Made by a program: the position numbers and the translations under genes
NCBI GenBank assembly: GCA_029876055.1
Contig: CM056874.1
Coordinates: forward strand, 2,418,001 to 2,482,000
DNA length: 64,000 nucleotides
DNA from: Madurella fahalii
Taxonomy: Eukaryota; Ascomycota; Sordariomycetes; Sordariales
Direction of reading: 5' to 3'
In this document: positions 23,047 to 33,800 of the stretch, in pieces
How the letters are laid out: each line of letters begins with the position of its first letter
How positions within the stretch are numbered: position 1 is the stretch's first letter
The notes under the pieces: model-generated
The model's input: the letters and a program-made list of their open reading frames with translations, nothing else
The model's database searches: none
Told to the model about the DNA's origin: nothing

Positions 23047-23405
23047 TATGAGGATCAAGGATCCAAGGGTAGTAAGACCAGAGTGTCTGGGTACAAGCAG
23101 TGCACGCGCAACGTAGGAGCAGAGTGCTCGTTAGGGGTTGAGTGGTGGTCTCATTGAACTCTGCCTCTCCCCTAAGCTCTGTCTCCCGCCCTCCTTCTTA
23201 TGCCCGTGACCGTATCGCTAGGGCTTACTTCCCCGCTCTGCTGCTTTATCGTCCTCCTTGCTGGTGCGCTCCTTCGACGCTCATCTAACGCGCTATTTAT
23301 GCCATTCCAGCTTAGTGCCGTTGTTGCTTCTGAGGCTCGCTTACGCTGCGGCTCCGAGGCTTCCGGACCGCGCCTCACGCTGGCCCCGCTCAGCCGGTCC
23401 TCACA
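23047..23405 (-). repeat. 5' LTR of gypsy A
   Basis: It is 359 bp and differs from the 3' LTR by G-to-A at the second base and in TTATCG and CTAACG (TTGTCG and CTGACG in the other). The right flank is the CTTTC target duplication. Confidence 0.95.
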
Positions 23406-24419
23406 CTTTCCTAGTGGTATTTCCCTTTTAAAAGGATGAATGGTAGGATAGCCTAGTCTTGAGCATTTACTCCTTGGATAACTGTAGCCTATTCGCGATT
23501 ACTAGGCTGAACTTTTTTGGCTTTCCTATAGCTATCGGAGGTAGTAACAACTATGCTAGTGGTAATTACATCTATCAGGAACCTAGTCTCGTCAAAGTTA
23601 TATATATCTTTGTCGAGGATACTGTATTTGGCTTTAGTATTATATATAAGTATAAACTACTCGTAAATAACTTTAGGATCTTCGTATTTGGCCCTCTGGT
23701 AGTTGTATCTACGTATAAAACGCATCCGGAGTTCTAGTTGGCATTTAACGAAGTTATAAACCCAGAGTTTACCGATAGAGGGCGCGTCGCGTTCGTATAG
23801 CAATCGGTTGGCCATATCTTCTACAAAACGAAGCTGAGGAGGAAATGCGCGTATACATAACTCAGTTATATACTGAATAATCGAACGCTCCTCTAGATCT
23901 GTAAGTTTCTGTAAGTTGGGTCGAGTATCTTATCGTATAGGTATACCCTTATATCGGCTTCGAAGAGTAGTTTTATTGACCCTATAGATCTTTGCTGCAG
24001 CTCGGATACTAAGTTTCGGATTGTTTTTGAGAGCGTCGATTGCTAGGTTTATCTTAGCTTCGTACGAAGATATTGCCATTGTTGTAAAGAAATTTGGTAT
24101 TTTGTATAGGGGGGACACGTCGCGGTGAGAAGTGGTTAGCTCGCTTATATGGTCAGCTCGCTTATAATATACGTTACGTGTTATTACCCTTCTTTAGTCT
24201 TCAATAATAGTATATACATAGCCTCAATGACTTAGAAGCGGGGAGAGAAGGGGAGTTTTACTGAAGGAAGGAAGTCGGAGTTGGTAGTACAAGGTAATTG
24301 CATTTAGGTTATATAGTCGTAGTGAGAGGCGGCTCTGCCTTTGCTAATTATAGCCTTCCTAGCTTAACCATCTCGAGTTTCTTTTATACTGGGTTTTGAC
24401 CTTATTTTTAGGAGAAGTA

Positions 24420-24787
24420 GGGCCTCTACTATATACTCTGCCAGCTGTAAGAACTAGAAGGGCTCCAGTACCCGCTACTTCCGTTATACATACTACAATT
24501 ATATTTACCTTCTATTAGGTCCTCCCTCTCTTATTTTGCGCTGCTCCCGTAGCGCTTATTAGCAGCGTCTAACTCTTATTAGGTCCCTCCCGATATACTG
24601 AATACGGTAGTACGGTTTATAGAGGCCTTCGACTGTATAGAGTTCCCTGCTGCTAGTGAGGATATAGGAAAAATTTTGACTTCTTAGCTATGTATTTGTT
24701 ACGCTAATGGTGCTTTTCCTCAGGTTACTAGTCTAGAAGAGGAGACCGCGGTTCTAACTAACATCTAGAAGCGCTTAGGTGATATAG
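24420..24787 (+). pseudogene. RIP-decayed copy of the cargo gene in gypsy B
   Basis: The sequence aligns with exon 4 onward of the gypsy A cargo gene: GCCAGCTGTAAGAACTAGAA matches the stretch beginning GCCAGTTGCAAGAATCAGAG, then intron 4, exon 5 (GAGGCCTTCGACTGTATAG) and the start of intron 5. It ends with the exon 6 piece around GAGACCGCGGTTCTAACTAA. Exons 1-3 and most of exon 6 are deleted. Changes are dominated by C-to-T and G-to-A. It shows that the cargo was part of the element before A and B separated. Confidence 0.8.
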
Positions 24788-27302
24788 AAGCGTATAACCA
24801 GGGCAGTGTTATACGCCTTGCCTATCCGAGGGTTAATCGAGGTTAGTAGGCCTGTAATGAAGTTTACTATAATCGTCTACCACAGTCCGTCGGGTACCGG
24901 CAGCGCTATAAGCAAGCCGTAAGGGCAGTACATACGCAGCTTCGTATGTTAGCAGGTCATACAATTGCTATTAACGTATACCACCACGTCCTCTCTCATA
25001 GACAGCCAAAAGTAGTTATATCCTAAGCGCTCCTACATCTTCCTAAAGCCTCTATAGCCCGTAGTTAGTACGTTATAATAGCTCTCAATCAGCTCGTACC
25101 TAAAAGAGGGGGGAACATATACTCTACCTTAATAACGGACGAGCCCGTCCTCTCCCTTACTCCATAAGCCTTCACTACTACTACGTCGCTTCCTATGAAT
25201 GTCTGACTAAAGCCATTGATCTTTCTATTGCTCTTCAAGCAACAACTCTTCTAAAGAGAGCCACTCTCCTTTCGCCTAGGTCCCGTAATCTCCGTTTTTA
25301 GCACCAGAGGTACCCACAATAGATATACGGTGATCAGACGCAGCCTCATCGTAAGAGTCATTCCCTATACGATAGCAGAGGCCCCCGACGCCGAATGCAG
25401 TATAATAACTACAACATGATCCCTCGGGGGGGCTAGCGCTAACAACATATATCTACTTATAAACATCAGATACAACGCCCTCGTCCTTATCTATAGAGCT
25501 ACAGCCACACTTCTCGCTGCAGTCCCAGACCTTTTAGACAACTATATCGCTCTAGCCTTCTTAGCTCAGCAGCAACCTCTTAAACTCTTCTTTTTCTTCT
25601 TCAATAGCTTCTTCGTTTTCAGCTATCCTCATACGTAGCAGCAACATAGCTTCGGAACACAGTCAGAGTAGTCCTCGGACCGCCGCAACAACAGGGCAAG
25701 GACTAGGGTTTTCTTATTGCCCTCGTTCGACCCTATCCTACAGGAGTTGAAGCAGCAGGTTCTCAGCATTTTTATCCGCTTCTTCCTCTTCTATATATTC
25801 TGGCCTACGTAAGAGACCGTCAGCAGGGTTCTGAACACCAGGGCGGTACTTAATAACGAAGTCAAACGCAGCTAAGTCATCGCTCTAACGCAGCTATCGC
25901 TAGCTCGGCCTCTTCTTAGTCTTCCAGTATTCTAGGTTGAGATGGTCTGTCAAGACTATAATCGGGACTTAGATATTAGAGTATTATATAGCCTACCTAG
26001 TCGTATCGTCTATATATAGACCTCTTAGGGGTAATTAGTCGAGTAGTACCCGGGCTGGTTGCAGGTATAGCAGCATTGTTACTACTTATCTGCCCTCTCC
26101 AGTACTAGGGGGTTGGACGGCTCTGACAGAGAGTTCCTAGCGATATAGCTCTCCTTTCCACAGTTGTAGCAGACGACATTACGCCCCAGTCGCATTAACG
26201 GGGCTTAAGCGCTCCTATTACCTAGCTCGAAGGTAGTAGGGGGTTGCAGTCGGGGGTAGTAGCCCGATGTTCCTTCGACTCGCTAACTATCTTCGATCCA
26301 CCGGGCAGTACTTACCAGCTATTAGTATATAACTAGCAAGGTACTGTAGCAGGTAATTTCCAGGCGAATCTCCTTATAGAACTTCGGGAGGAGGCCGATT
26401 ATCCGTTAACTCTCTTCTATCTAGTAGAGGAGGTTAGCAGTAATAGTCGTATATCAATCTACGAATTCCATAACCGTTTCGTCGTCGCACTAATACAGGT
26501 TATCAAGCTGTATAACCATAAAGAGGGTACGCATCTCCGGGTCCGAGAGCTAGCTACAAAGGAATTCGATAAGTTCTTCCCACGTAACTAGGGTAAGGTC
26601 AAAAATAGGGTTATTTTCCCTCTCGCTAATATAGTTAACCCAAGCGTTCTTTAGGGTCCCATAGAGGCAGCTCACCACATATATAACACGGTCGCTACTT
26701 AGAACGTTACCGATAAAGGCGAAATTCGCCTTACAATCGAAGAGGAAATTGCAAAGGGTAGTTACACTGGACCCATTATATATAGGATAGGTAAGTGCCG
26801 GGGTCTTCTAAGTCACTCCTCCTAGTACAACTGCTCCGAGCTACTAGAGCGTTACGCCCGTAGGGCTCGCAAGAATGGGGTTAGGGGGGGTCAAGAGAGC
26901 CTCCCTCAAAGGATATACCATTAGGTGAGACAGAGGTTCGGGCTCCGGGACAGGTTAGTCTCGGAGGAGCAGCTCTAGCTCAGCTCTCTTACGGCGCAGC
27001 GTTGCCTGTCTTCGAGCGATAGCGATCTCCTCGTCGGGTCGTTACTCCTCCTCGAACAATCGCTACTGGCGCTCAGGCAGCGGCGTACCCGGCTACGCTG
27101 CAGGGGAGCGGCTAGCAAGCGGATCGTCCGCAGGCAGGCGTCCTTAGGTCATACTAAGGGGATCGAGGACTTGAACGTCGGGGATCTCAGGGATATCAAG
27201 GAGTTAAGCGCTGCTAGAAGGCTGGCTGTTTGACGTAAACGAGCCTTCTATTTCGCTTGCAAGCTGATTAAGAGTAGCGCGTTAACGCCTTAGTACCATG
27301 CT
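24787..27302 (-). pseudogene. Remnant Gag-Pol of gypsy B
   Basis: Bases 24787-25975 align with integrase to RNase H of gypsy A (from about 18715 to 19890). After a deletion, 25981-27302 aligns with the Gag knuckles through the Gag start. RT, protease, most of RNase H, the DDE-containing integrase core and the chromodomain are gone. Stops are dense. The ATG and the TAA at codon 6 of gag are the same as in gypsy A. Confidence 0.8.
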
Positions 27303-27345
27303 CATCCTGGACGGTCTAGTCATCCGGAAGGCAAAGAGTTCAACG

Positions 27346-27704
27346 TAAGAGGATCAAGGATCCAAGGGTAGTAAGACCAGAGTGACTGGGTACGAGCAGT
27401 GCACACGCAACGCAGGAGCAGAGTACTCGTTAGGGGTAGGATGGTAGTCTCATTGAACTCTGTCTCTCCCCTAAGCCCTGTCTTCCGCCCTCCTTCTTAT
27501 GCCCGCGATAGTATCGCTAGGGCTTACTTCCCCGCTCTGCTACTTTGTCGTCCTCCTTGCTAGCGCGCTCCTTCGACGCTCATCTAACGCACTATTTATA
27601 CCGTTACAGCCTAGTGCCGTTGTTGCTTCTGAGGCTCGCTTACGTTGCAGCTCCAAGGCTTCCGGACCGCGCCTCACGCCGGCCCCGCTCAGCCGGTCCT
27701 TACA
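27346..27704 (-). repeat. Right (5') LTR of gypsy B
   Basis: It is 359 bp, begins TAAGAGGA and ends GGTCCTTACA. The 16 bases on its inner side match the candidate primer site of gypsy A (GGCAAAGAGTTCAACG). Confidence 0.9.
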
Positions 27705-28737
27705 TAGTACTAGACCTCAAACTTTATTATATCTTTCTCGCTGTCGTTATAGAAGATCGGGAGGTCAGGAAGCTTGATACTTTATTCGATTTTCGGGATA
27801 TTCTTAGGAGCGGGTCGCTGGTTTAGCTCCTCTAGTTCGCTCGGGGTCGCAGTCTTCTACTAACCGCGTAGGTCGGTAATCAGTTTAAACAACTCTACGA
27901 TCTAGGCGTCGCGAGCCTCCAGCTCGGTAATTAGGTCGCTCTTCGTTTTATTTTAGGCTGTAACTGCAGCTATAGTCTTCTATATACAAGCAGACTGCTC
28001 TATAACGCTCTCCTCTCTGGAGTCTTAGGGGTCGTTCTGGGTTATCGTGGTCGGTTCGTCAGCTCTTTAGGTACGGGAAGTAGTCGTTTCGATTCGTTCG
28101 GATCGGCGTATAGTACAGCCGGTTCAAGTCTTCTAATCGGCGTATAATCGCAGCCAGATCGGTTTGGTTCAGCTCGTTGCCGGCATACGTTGCAGCCAGG
28201 TAGTCGGTTCGTTCTCGGGGGCACGTAACGCAGCTACAGTCGGTTCAAGTTGAGCGGCACTTAGAGCAGCCTGTAGTTCGTTCGGTTCTTGATCGGCGTA
28301 CAATCGCAGCCGTTTCGGTTCAGTCTCGGGGGCGCGTAACGCAGTTACAATCAATTCGGTTCAAGCGGCGCTTTCAGCAGCTAGTAAATTCGGTTCTGTT
28401 CTTCAGGCGCGTAATGCAGCCGTTTCTTCGGTCTTTCGCCGGTACATCGCGCAGCCAGGCGGTTCGTTCTTCGGGTAGGATATTATTGAAGCCTTCCCAG
28501 GCCCTTGGGGTTGAGCTTTCGATTGTGAGGGACGAGTAACATCTAGGCGAGGCATAGGGGCACTGCAAATACTGACTCAATTCTGCTAATCGAAAGCTAA
28601 GGAGGAAAGGAGGAAAAGATACGAGGCGCGCGTCCCACGTACAGGAAAAGGGGCGTGCGTGTCCTAGCTAACTAATCAGAGTCGGTCCTCAATCCAGGGG
28701 TTGTCCCCTGGTCTTCGGTCACTTTCCGTCATAATGC
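27705..28737 (-). repeat. Unidentified repeat-rich relic, possibly a retroelement ORF1
   Basis: On the minus strand, recurring pieces such as AALRAPETEP and AALRAPENEP and repeated GGCGCGTAACGCAGC-type DNA segments (28210-28420) show minisatellite-like internal repeats. Stops break every frame. I do not recognise the element; an N-terminal structural protein of a retroelement is a guess. Confidence 0.35.
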
Positions 28738-29338
28738 TTATCTGAAACCTAGTCTCGTTAAAGTTGTAGATATCTGCTTCGTAGATTCCATATTTCGTAA
28801 TTATATTCTATATAAGTACGAACTAGCTGCGAATAATCTCTAGATCTTTGTATTTAGCCCTCTAGTAGTCGTATTTCCGATTGAAATATATAGTAAGCTC
28901 TAGGTAGTATTTGACGAAGTTATATGCCTAGAGTGCGCCGACGTATTCCGTATCGTATTCAGCAAGCAATTGGTTGGTTATACCTTCTATACTAGACAAG
29001 CGGGGAGGAAATCCTTTACAATCTAGGTCAAGGGTATACTGAACAATAACTAATTCTTCTAGGTCGGTCAGTTTTCAGGAGTTAGCTGGAATATCATGTC
29101 GTTATCGAATATCGTATTTGCGACGACCCAGTTTTTGGTGATCTACAGAGTAGAATTTCCCCGCAACTCGTACACTTAGCTTTGGGTCATTTTGTATAGC
29201 CTGAAGTGCTAATATTACTTAACTTTCGTCGTTGTCTGTAGTATGTTTAGCTGAGGAAGTGTTTTAGATGAAAGTAGAAAGTCGTGAGGTCGCGGTTTCG
29301 TGTATCTTTCGCTTATATGTATCTTTCGCATATAAAAC
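28738..29338 (-). mobile_element. Third Fot1/pogo-like relic, left-truncated
   Basis: The right end has a TIR of two short copies (ATATGCGAAAGATAC and TATAAGCGAAAGATAC) resembling the other Fot1 ends. Minus-strand translation gives a decayed transposase N-terminus (LALQAIQNDPKLSVRVAGK) and the first Asp in YNFNETRFQ. The sequence stops near 28738, so the C-terminal half and the second TIR are missing. Confidence 0.65.
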
Positions 29339-29958
29339 ACGTTATAGGAAGTAGAATCTCCTAACGCCGTCTATACCGTTCAGCCTCGAGTAGCTAGCAG
29401 GGGATGTTGCGAAAGCAGACCGTAGCCGTCTGCGAGCGGCTATAGAACTCGTTGGCCAAGGATTGGGCAGCTGGGCCAGTAGAGTCGTCTCGTTCTACTA
29501 GGAAAGACTCCAGCTTATAGTCGATCCCAGTCGCGAGCTGCGCCTCGTACGCGGAAGGTCCGCACTCTCTTCGGTGGATGGTAGCTGCCCGCTCGAGACG
29601 GTTTCAGCCATGGCCGCCCCCATCCCACACCTATTGTCAAGAGGACGGCTAGTAGCGTATAGTTTATTGTGGACTTGGGGAGAAGCGGAGGCGCTGCGGT
29701 TGTGCCGGCCGGGGCCAGCTAACCCAATAAATGCCGCAAGGGTATCTTCTACCTAGCTGCATAACCAATCATTTGCGTCTTTCGTTGTTGCTATTTTAAA
29801 CTCTAATAGCAAGTGGGTCCCATTGTTATTTCTGCCCCTAGGGTTATATTCAAGTACAATTTTGCTGCCGTTGACCATGCTGCCCCCTTTTGAGCGGTCG
29901 GCATCCGTCCTGCGACTCTCGAGCGAGCCATATTCCCACCCCCAATGTTTTTTCTTCT
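29339..29958. other. No recognisable gene
   Basis: GC-normal sequence between the Fot1 relic and the hairpin cluster. Frames are short and without motifs. It may contain the edge of another old insertion. Confidence 0.35.
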
Positions 29959-30214
29959 GAAGCCGTTTTCAACTTTGGCAACAGCAGGGATGATTGAACT
30001 CCTGTATTGGCTCAAGATAGAATTGACTCCCAAGATTTATTCTGCAACCTGAGAAACTTGGGGCATGAGAATAGAATACTCCAAGGAGCCGTTTCCAGCT
30101 CCAGCAAAGGCAGGGATTTCAAGATCATCCCTACCTTTGCCAGAGCCAGAAACGGCTTCACAGAACTCTACCACGTTGGGATCTATGCTTTTGCCGAGCC
30201 AGAAACGGCTTCGC
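29959..30214. repeat. Cluster of four short repeats forming a hairpin
   Basis: A unit like GAGCCGTTTCCAGC...GCAGGGAT occurs at about 29959 (+), 30086-30117 (+), 30127-30158 (-) and 30188-30214 (-). The two central copies form inverted arms of about 32 bp around a 9-base loop, with six mismatches, all transitions. The mismatches suggest C-to-T decay of a once-perfect hairpin. Confidence 0.6.
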
Positions 30215-30853
30215 CCTGCAGCGCAACCAGTAGTGCAACGTACATGTTGGAACTCGCACGTTGAAAACTTGCCAGAAACAGCGGGGAGATTTGGTGATTC
30301 TTGGTTGACAGCTTTGAACAATGGTTCAGTGCCGGTCTAATGCTGCCGGGTCTGGTCTGGTGATGTCGCTAAGCGGTGACTGAACTGTGCCAACATGGCT
30401 GAATACTAGGGCAATGGGGTCAACGAAGGTGACCTGGTTTTCACTGATATCTGGACAACGTGAGTGACAATGACTCAGGCACAATTCCAGGAGAAAGAGA
30501 CGTTTTTTTGTCGTATAATTGCATGCGGCGACATGGGATGAAAGCACGATTACGGTACGTACATCACTTACCTCACCAATCTAACGGCTTACTAGCATCT
30601 GATAGAGGATGCTTGGAATGGAATGTCAGCCACAGACTTCGGAGGAGTAATCCAGCAGGGGAGTATCTAAGAATGGAGAAGATTCAACCTTGTTCAATGT
30701 TGGCAATATATCTGAGGGAATAGGGAGATTAGAGAACATAGATAACTGGAAGATAATTAGAGGAAAATGAGAGAAATTGTAATGAAATCAAGGAACTAAA
30801 GAAAGTAACGTTAGCGGAAGAGAAAAATATAAAAAAGAGGAAAAGGAGCACTG
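30215..30853. other. 3' flank of the HET gene
   Basis: No gene is supported. The sequence becomes purine-rich towards 30850, just beyond the HET stop codon. Confidence 0.4.
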
Positions 30854-33800
30854 TCAGGCAAGTGTGATGTCCTTTCCCAACCTCTTCAGAGGCAAGTCGT
30901 TGACCATGTCCTCAGAATTCCTGTACTTGTTCATCCGCCACTCCTCCACAGCCAGCGCCAAATTGCCTATTCTCTCCCACCGCATGCCTGCATTGTCCGC
31001 CTTCCTCAAGATTAGGAACCTTGCGCGTCCATCCCAAACAAATGGCACCGTGCTGGCAAAGATCAACACCGATACCAGACTGCCTGTTTTATGCCCTGCC
31101 GTCAGATCGCTCTCAGTCATTGGAACAGAGAGGTGCAGCTCAACAGCCTTGCCCATCAGCCGCTTCCAGCCGCCATATGAGGAGTCCATCAGGTAGAAGT
31201 GCTTCAATACCAACGGGTCTTTGACAATCAGCAGCCACTTATTATCAGGCTTGGCATCACCAGCAAAGACGGCAAGGTTGGGAACATGGCCGCTGAGAAG
31301 AGTCAAGTGACTGCCATCCTCAGAATGTAGGACCATCTCGGCGGACCACAGACGATCAACGCTCGCAACCCACTCCGGGTCCAGCATGACCTTGAAGAAC
31401 TCGACGTGCGCGTTGTCGGCCATCGCATCATCATTATCGTTGTCGTCATCTCCATCCTCGGCCTCCACAACGCCAGCATGTCGCTCACTGTTGTCTCCAT
31501 TGAACTCCGCCCGACCCTCCCACCCGATCCAGCTCCAGGACGGAAACTGCCCTCGGCGAGGACAATCCGCAACATACATCTCCGCGCCCCTTTCCACTGG
31601 CCGGCCAACATGAAACCACACACTAACCGACAACGCAAACGTAGCCTGCAATGCCGGCCGCAGTCCATCCGCAAACATGCCCGTCCACACGGGCATCCCC
31701 TGCACCAAGGTCAACCCCGGACCCCTTAACCCAGACGCATACCTCGCCGCGACCCCCAAAAACGCCTTCAGCGAGTCCACCGCAATCGTCAACTTCCGAG
31801 CGGTATACGCCCTGATATGCCCATCCAACCTCTTCACCTCCTCGTCTATCCCCATCCCGCCCTCATCACGAAACCCGTACTGCAGCTCCGGAAGGGCGTG
31901 CATGTCCCCCTTGAAGACACCCGACAGCATGTAGTCTGCAAAGGTAAAGTGTCTTCCACCGTCGGCAGAGAGAAGCACGATGTTTAGCGGGAAGGAGACA
32001 GTCTCGTGAACCGCCATGCAGTTACACTCAAAGTAGAGCTGGTCCGGGGTGAAGACCAGGCGGCGGTTGGAGAGGACGCCTTCTTGGTAGGTCCATCCGC
32101 GGGTTGCCCACGTGGAGTGGCGGATTGTGTGCCGCGGCTCGGGCATGGTTGAAATCAGGATGGTTTTGTCTGGGTCTGGACCAGGAGGGAGGGGTTTGAG
32201 TGGCTTGGTTGGAGGTGTGATGTACTGGTCAGGGTTGACCAATGGAGGAGGGGCTTCGTTGTCGGGGATGGGATTGCCGGCCCTGGCCGCGACTTTGCGT
32301 TGTAGATAAGGGACGAGCTCAGCGAGTGTGATGCCGAGTTTGCCGGCGAGGGCTTGTTGGGTTTCCATGAAGCGGTCGAAGGGCATGTTGAAGTGCTTGG
32401 CGGAGTCTTCGAACCAGTCGAGGTGATTCTGGGAAATGCCGTACTTTTCCGCTCGCTGTTGGCTCTCACTCATGCTCAGAAACTCGTCGAGGGGCCAACT
32501 CATGGTGCTGTTGAGGCCGTTCCGGAAGCTGTCGTACCACCCCATCGTGTGTCCCTCAGTGTCCTTTTCGTACTCTTTCTGGGGAACGTTGAGGCATGCG
32601 AGATATACATCGTCCGGGTCCTCTTTTGGTCCGGACGATACGGGTCTTCTGGGAAGCTCAACCCTTGGCTGGGTGTTCCGAGCCGTCTCCGAAATCCCAG
32701 GCAAACCGGTCCTCGCGTCGCCGGCGGCGTTGATAATGGTGAACTCGGCGCCAGCGTAGATGTCGCCCATCCTGGAAATTAGCGCGGTCTTCTCATCTTG
32801 GTTGGACTGATCGATGCACAGCCGATCCACCCAGAGGTACTTCTCCCCCAACGCCCTGGTCACACGCACCGCGTCGGTGACCGTCTTCGGCCAATCTTCT
32901 TTGCCGGGCCCCCAAACATAGCTCAAAGCAACATATCTCTCGCTCCATGGCATCTCCAGCACCACAGGCGGGGATTGGGTACAGTCAATGACGCGAAACC
33001 CCCTCATGGTCGCTCCTTGCGGTTTTTTGGGCGCACACAAGTCACTGTGATACTTCCGACAGATTCCCAGCATTCTCTGTGTCCACTTGATGCTCTCAGG
33101 CTCCACCGCTGTCTTCACCTCCCTCGGCAGAACCAGCCTCCTTTCGCCCTGAACCGGCGTCGTCAGCCTGTAAATCGCTCCCTTCAACGGCAACTCGGTC
33201 TCCAGCCACCGTAAAGGCAACCCCGTCCTCGGCACGCCCTTCAACTCGGGGACAACTGCCAAGAAGACATTGTACTCAATCTTATCCCAGAACGGACGCT
33301 TCACCCACCACCCGCGAGCATCTTTGCGCGGGGCTTGGAATAGATACGACTCGCTGGCGCAGATAGCGAGCACCTTGTACGTCCCTTGGGTCGGATCACG
33401 AGTGGCATGCTGTCTGAAAAAGTCGCAGAGCGTGCAGTCGCGCGTCATGTCGGACAGGCGGCGGCCGAGGGAGGTAACGAAGTAGAAGTCGCGCAGGTAG
33501 ACGGTTCCGTCACTCGACTGGCTGGTAACCAGCTGGCGCGTGTTTTGGCCGCGTCGGGCGCCTTCGTAAAGAGCGTGGGCTCGCTCGAACGCGGTTTCGA
33601 GGTCCAGCGCTGCGCAGTCGGTGCAGACGCCGAGGTGATAGGAGGGCTGAGAGTTGATAGGATGGTTGGGAGATTGAGGGTTAGCACCGGCGGTGAACTG
33701 GATAGTCTGGAACGACCGGTTGGAGGAGGTGTTGGAAGGCTCGGGGTTGGTCCCGCCGGTGAACTGGAATGGTCGATTTCCTGAGTTGGCGGCCTGGGAC

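Larger units (their letters stand above)
15376..23405 (-). mobile_element. Gypsy A: full-length young chromodomain Ty3/gypsy element with antisense cargo gene
   Basis: The element is 8030 bp, with 359-bp LTRs at both ends and a perfect CTTTC target duplication (15371-15375 and 23406-23410). It reads right to left: 5' LTR, Gag, protease, RT, RNase H, integrase with chromodomain, then a 1.97-kb extra region, then the 3' LTR. The extra region carries a spliced gene on the opposite strand. The two LTRs differ at only three positions by eye, all G-to-A on the plus strand, so the copy is young and lightly RIP-mutated. The chromodomain places it in the chromovirus clade, known to target integration through chromatin marks. 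Confidence 0.95.
14371..24079 (-). pseudogene. Fot1/pogo DDE transposase, split in two and decayed
   Basis: The frame starts at ATG 24079-24077 and runs to 23411, then continues from 15375 to a TAG at 14371. The N-terminal helix-turn-helix reads IRAAAKIYRVNKTTLRSR. The first catalytic Asp lies in YNFDETRF, just right of the gypsy A insertion. The second lies in RLLVLDGHESH, followed by PPHSSHLVQPLDVG, then a C-terminal region with a damaged CxxC..C zinc-knuckle-like tail (CSTCGKPGYNARTC). Several in-frame TAG/TAA codons replace Trp/Gln codons. Members of this family cut and paste DNA at TA sites in the nucleus. This copy is inactive. Confidence 0.85.
14293..24165 (-). mobile_element. Fot1/pogo-like DNA transposon, split by gypsy A
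   Basis: The halves are 14293-15375 and 23411-24165 (about 1.84 kb once gypsy A and one target copy are removed, a normal Fot1 size). The ends carry imperfect inverted repeats of about 36 bp built from two copies of ATAAGCGAGCT separated by about 10 bp. It sits inside gypsy B; an exact TA target duplication is likely but cannot be fixed because the flanks are TA-rich. Confidence 0.85.
13589..27704 (-). mobile_element. Gypsy B: older chromodomain-gypsy copy, split by a Fot1-like transposon
   Basis: The two halves are 13589-14292 and 24166-27704. Sequence either side of the Fot1 insert aligns collinearly with gypsy A (13948-14292 with about 15735-16045; 24166 onward with about 16046 onward). 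LTRs of 359 bp lie at 13589-13947 and 27346-27704, both RIP-altered (TG ends changed to TA). Inside, RNase H, RT, protease and the chromodomain are lost by deletions: at about 24787 the sequence jumps from the cargo gene to mid-integrase, and at about 25980 from RNase H to the Gag knuckles. No target duplication is found at the outer ends (GTTTC against TAGTA), suggesting rearrangement. Confidence 0.85.

Noticed and set aside
13584..27709. Target duplication for gypsy B
   Set aside because: The 5-bp flanks (GTTTC and TAGTA) do not match and no shift of one or two bases helps.
28200..28420. CRISPR-like array in the repeated GGCGCGTAACGC region
   Set aside because: Repeat units are irregular, spacers are not unique or constant in length, and the genome is eukaryotic.
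31303..33784. Several 70-140 aa frames on both strands across the HET gene
   Set aside because: They are shadows in other frames of the 1048-codon HET frame and carry no motifs.
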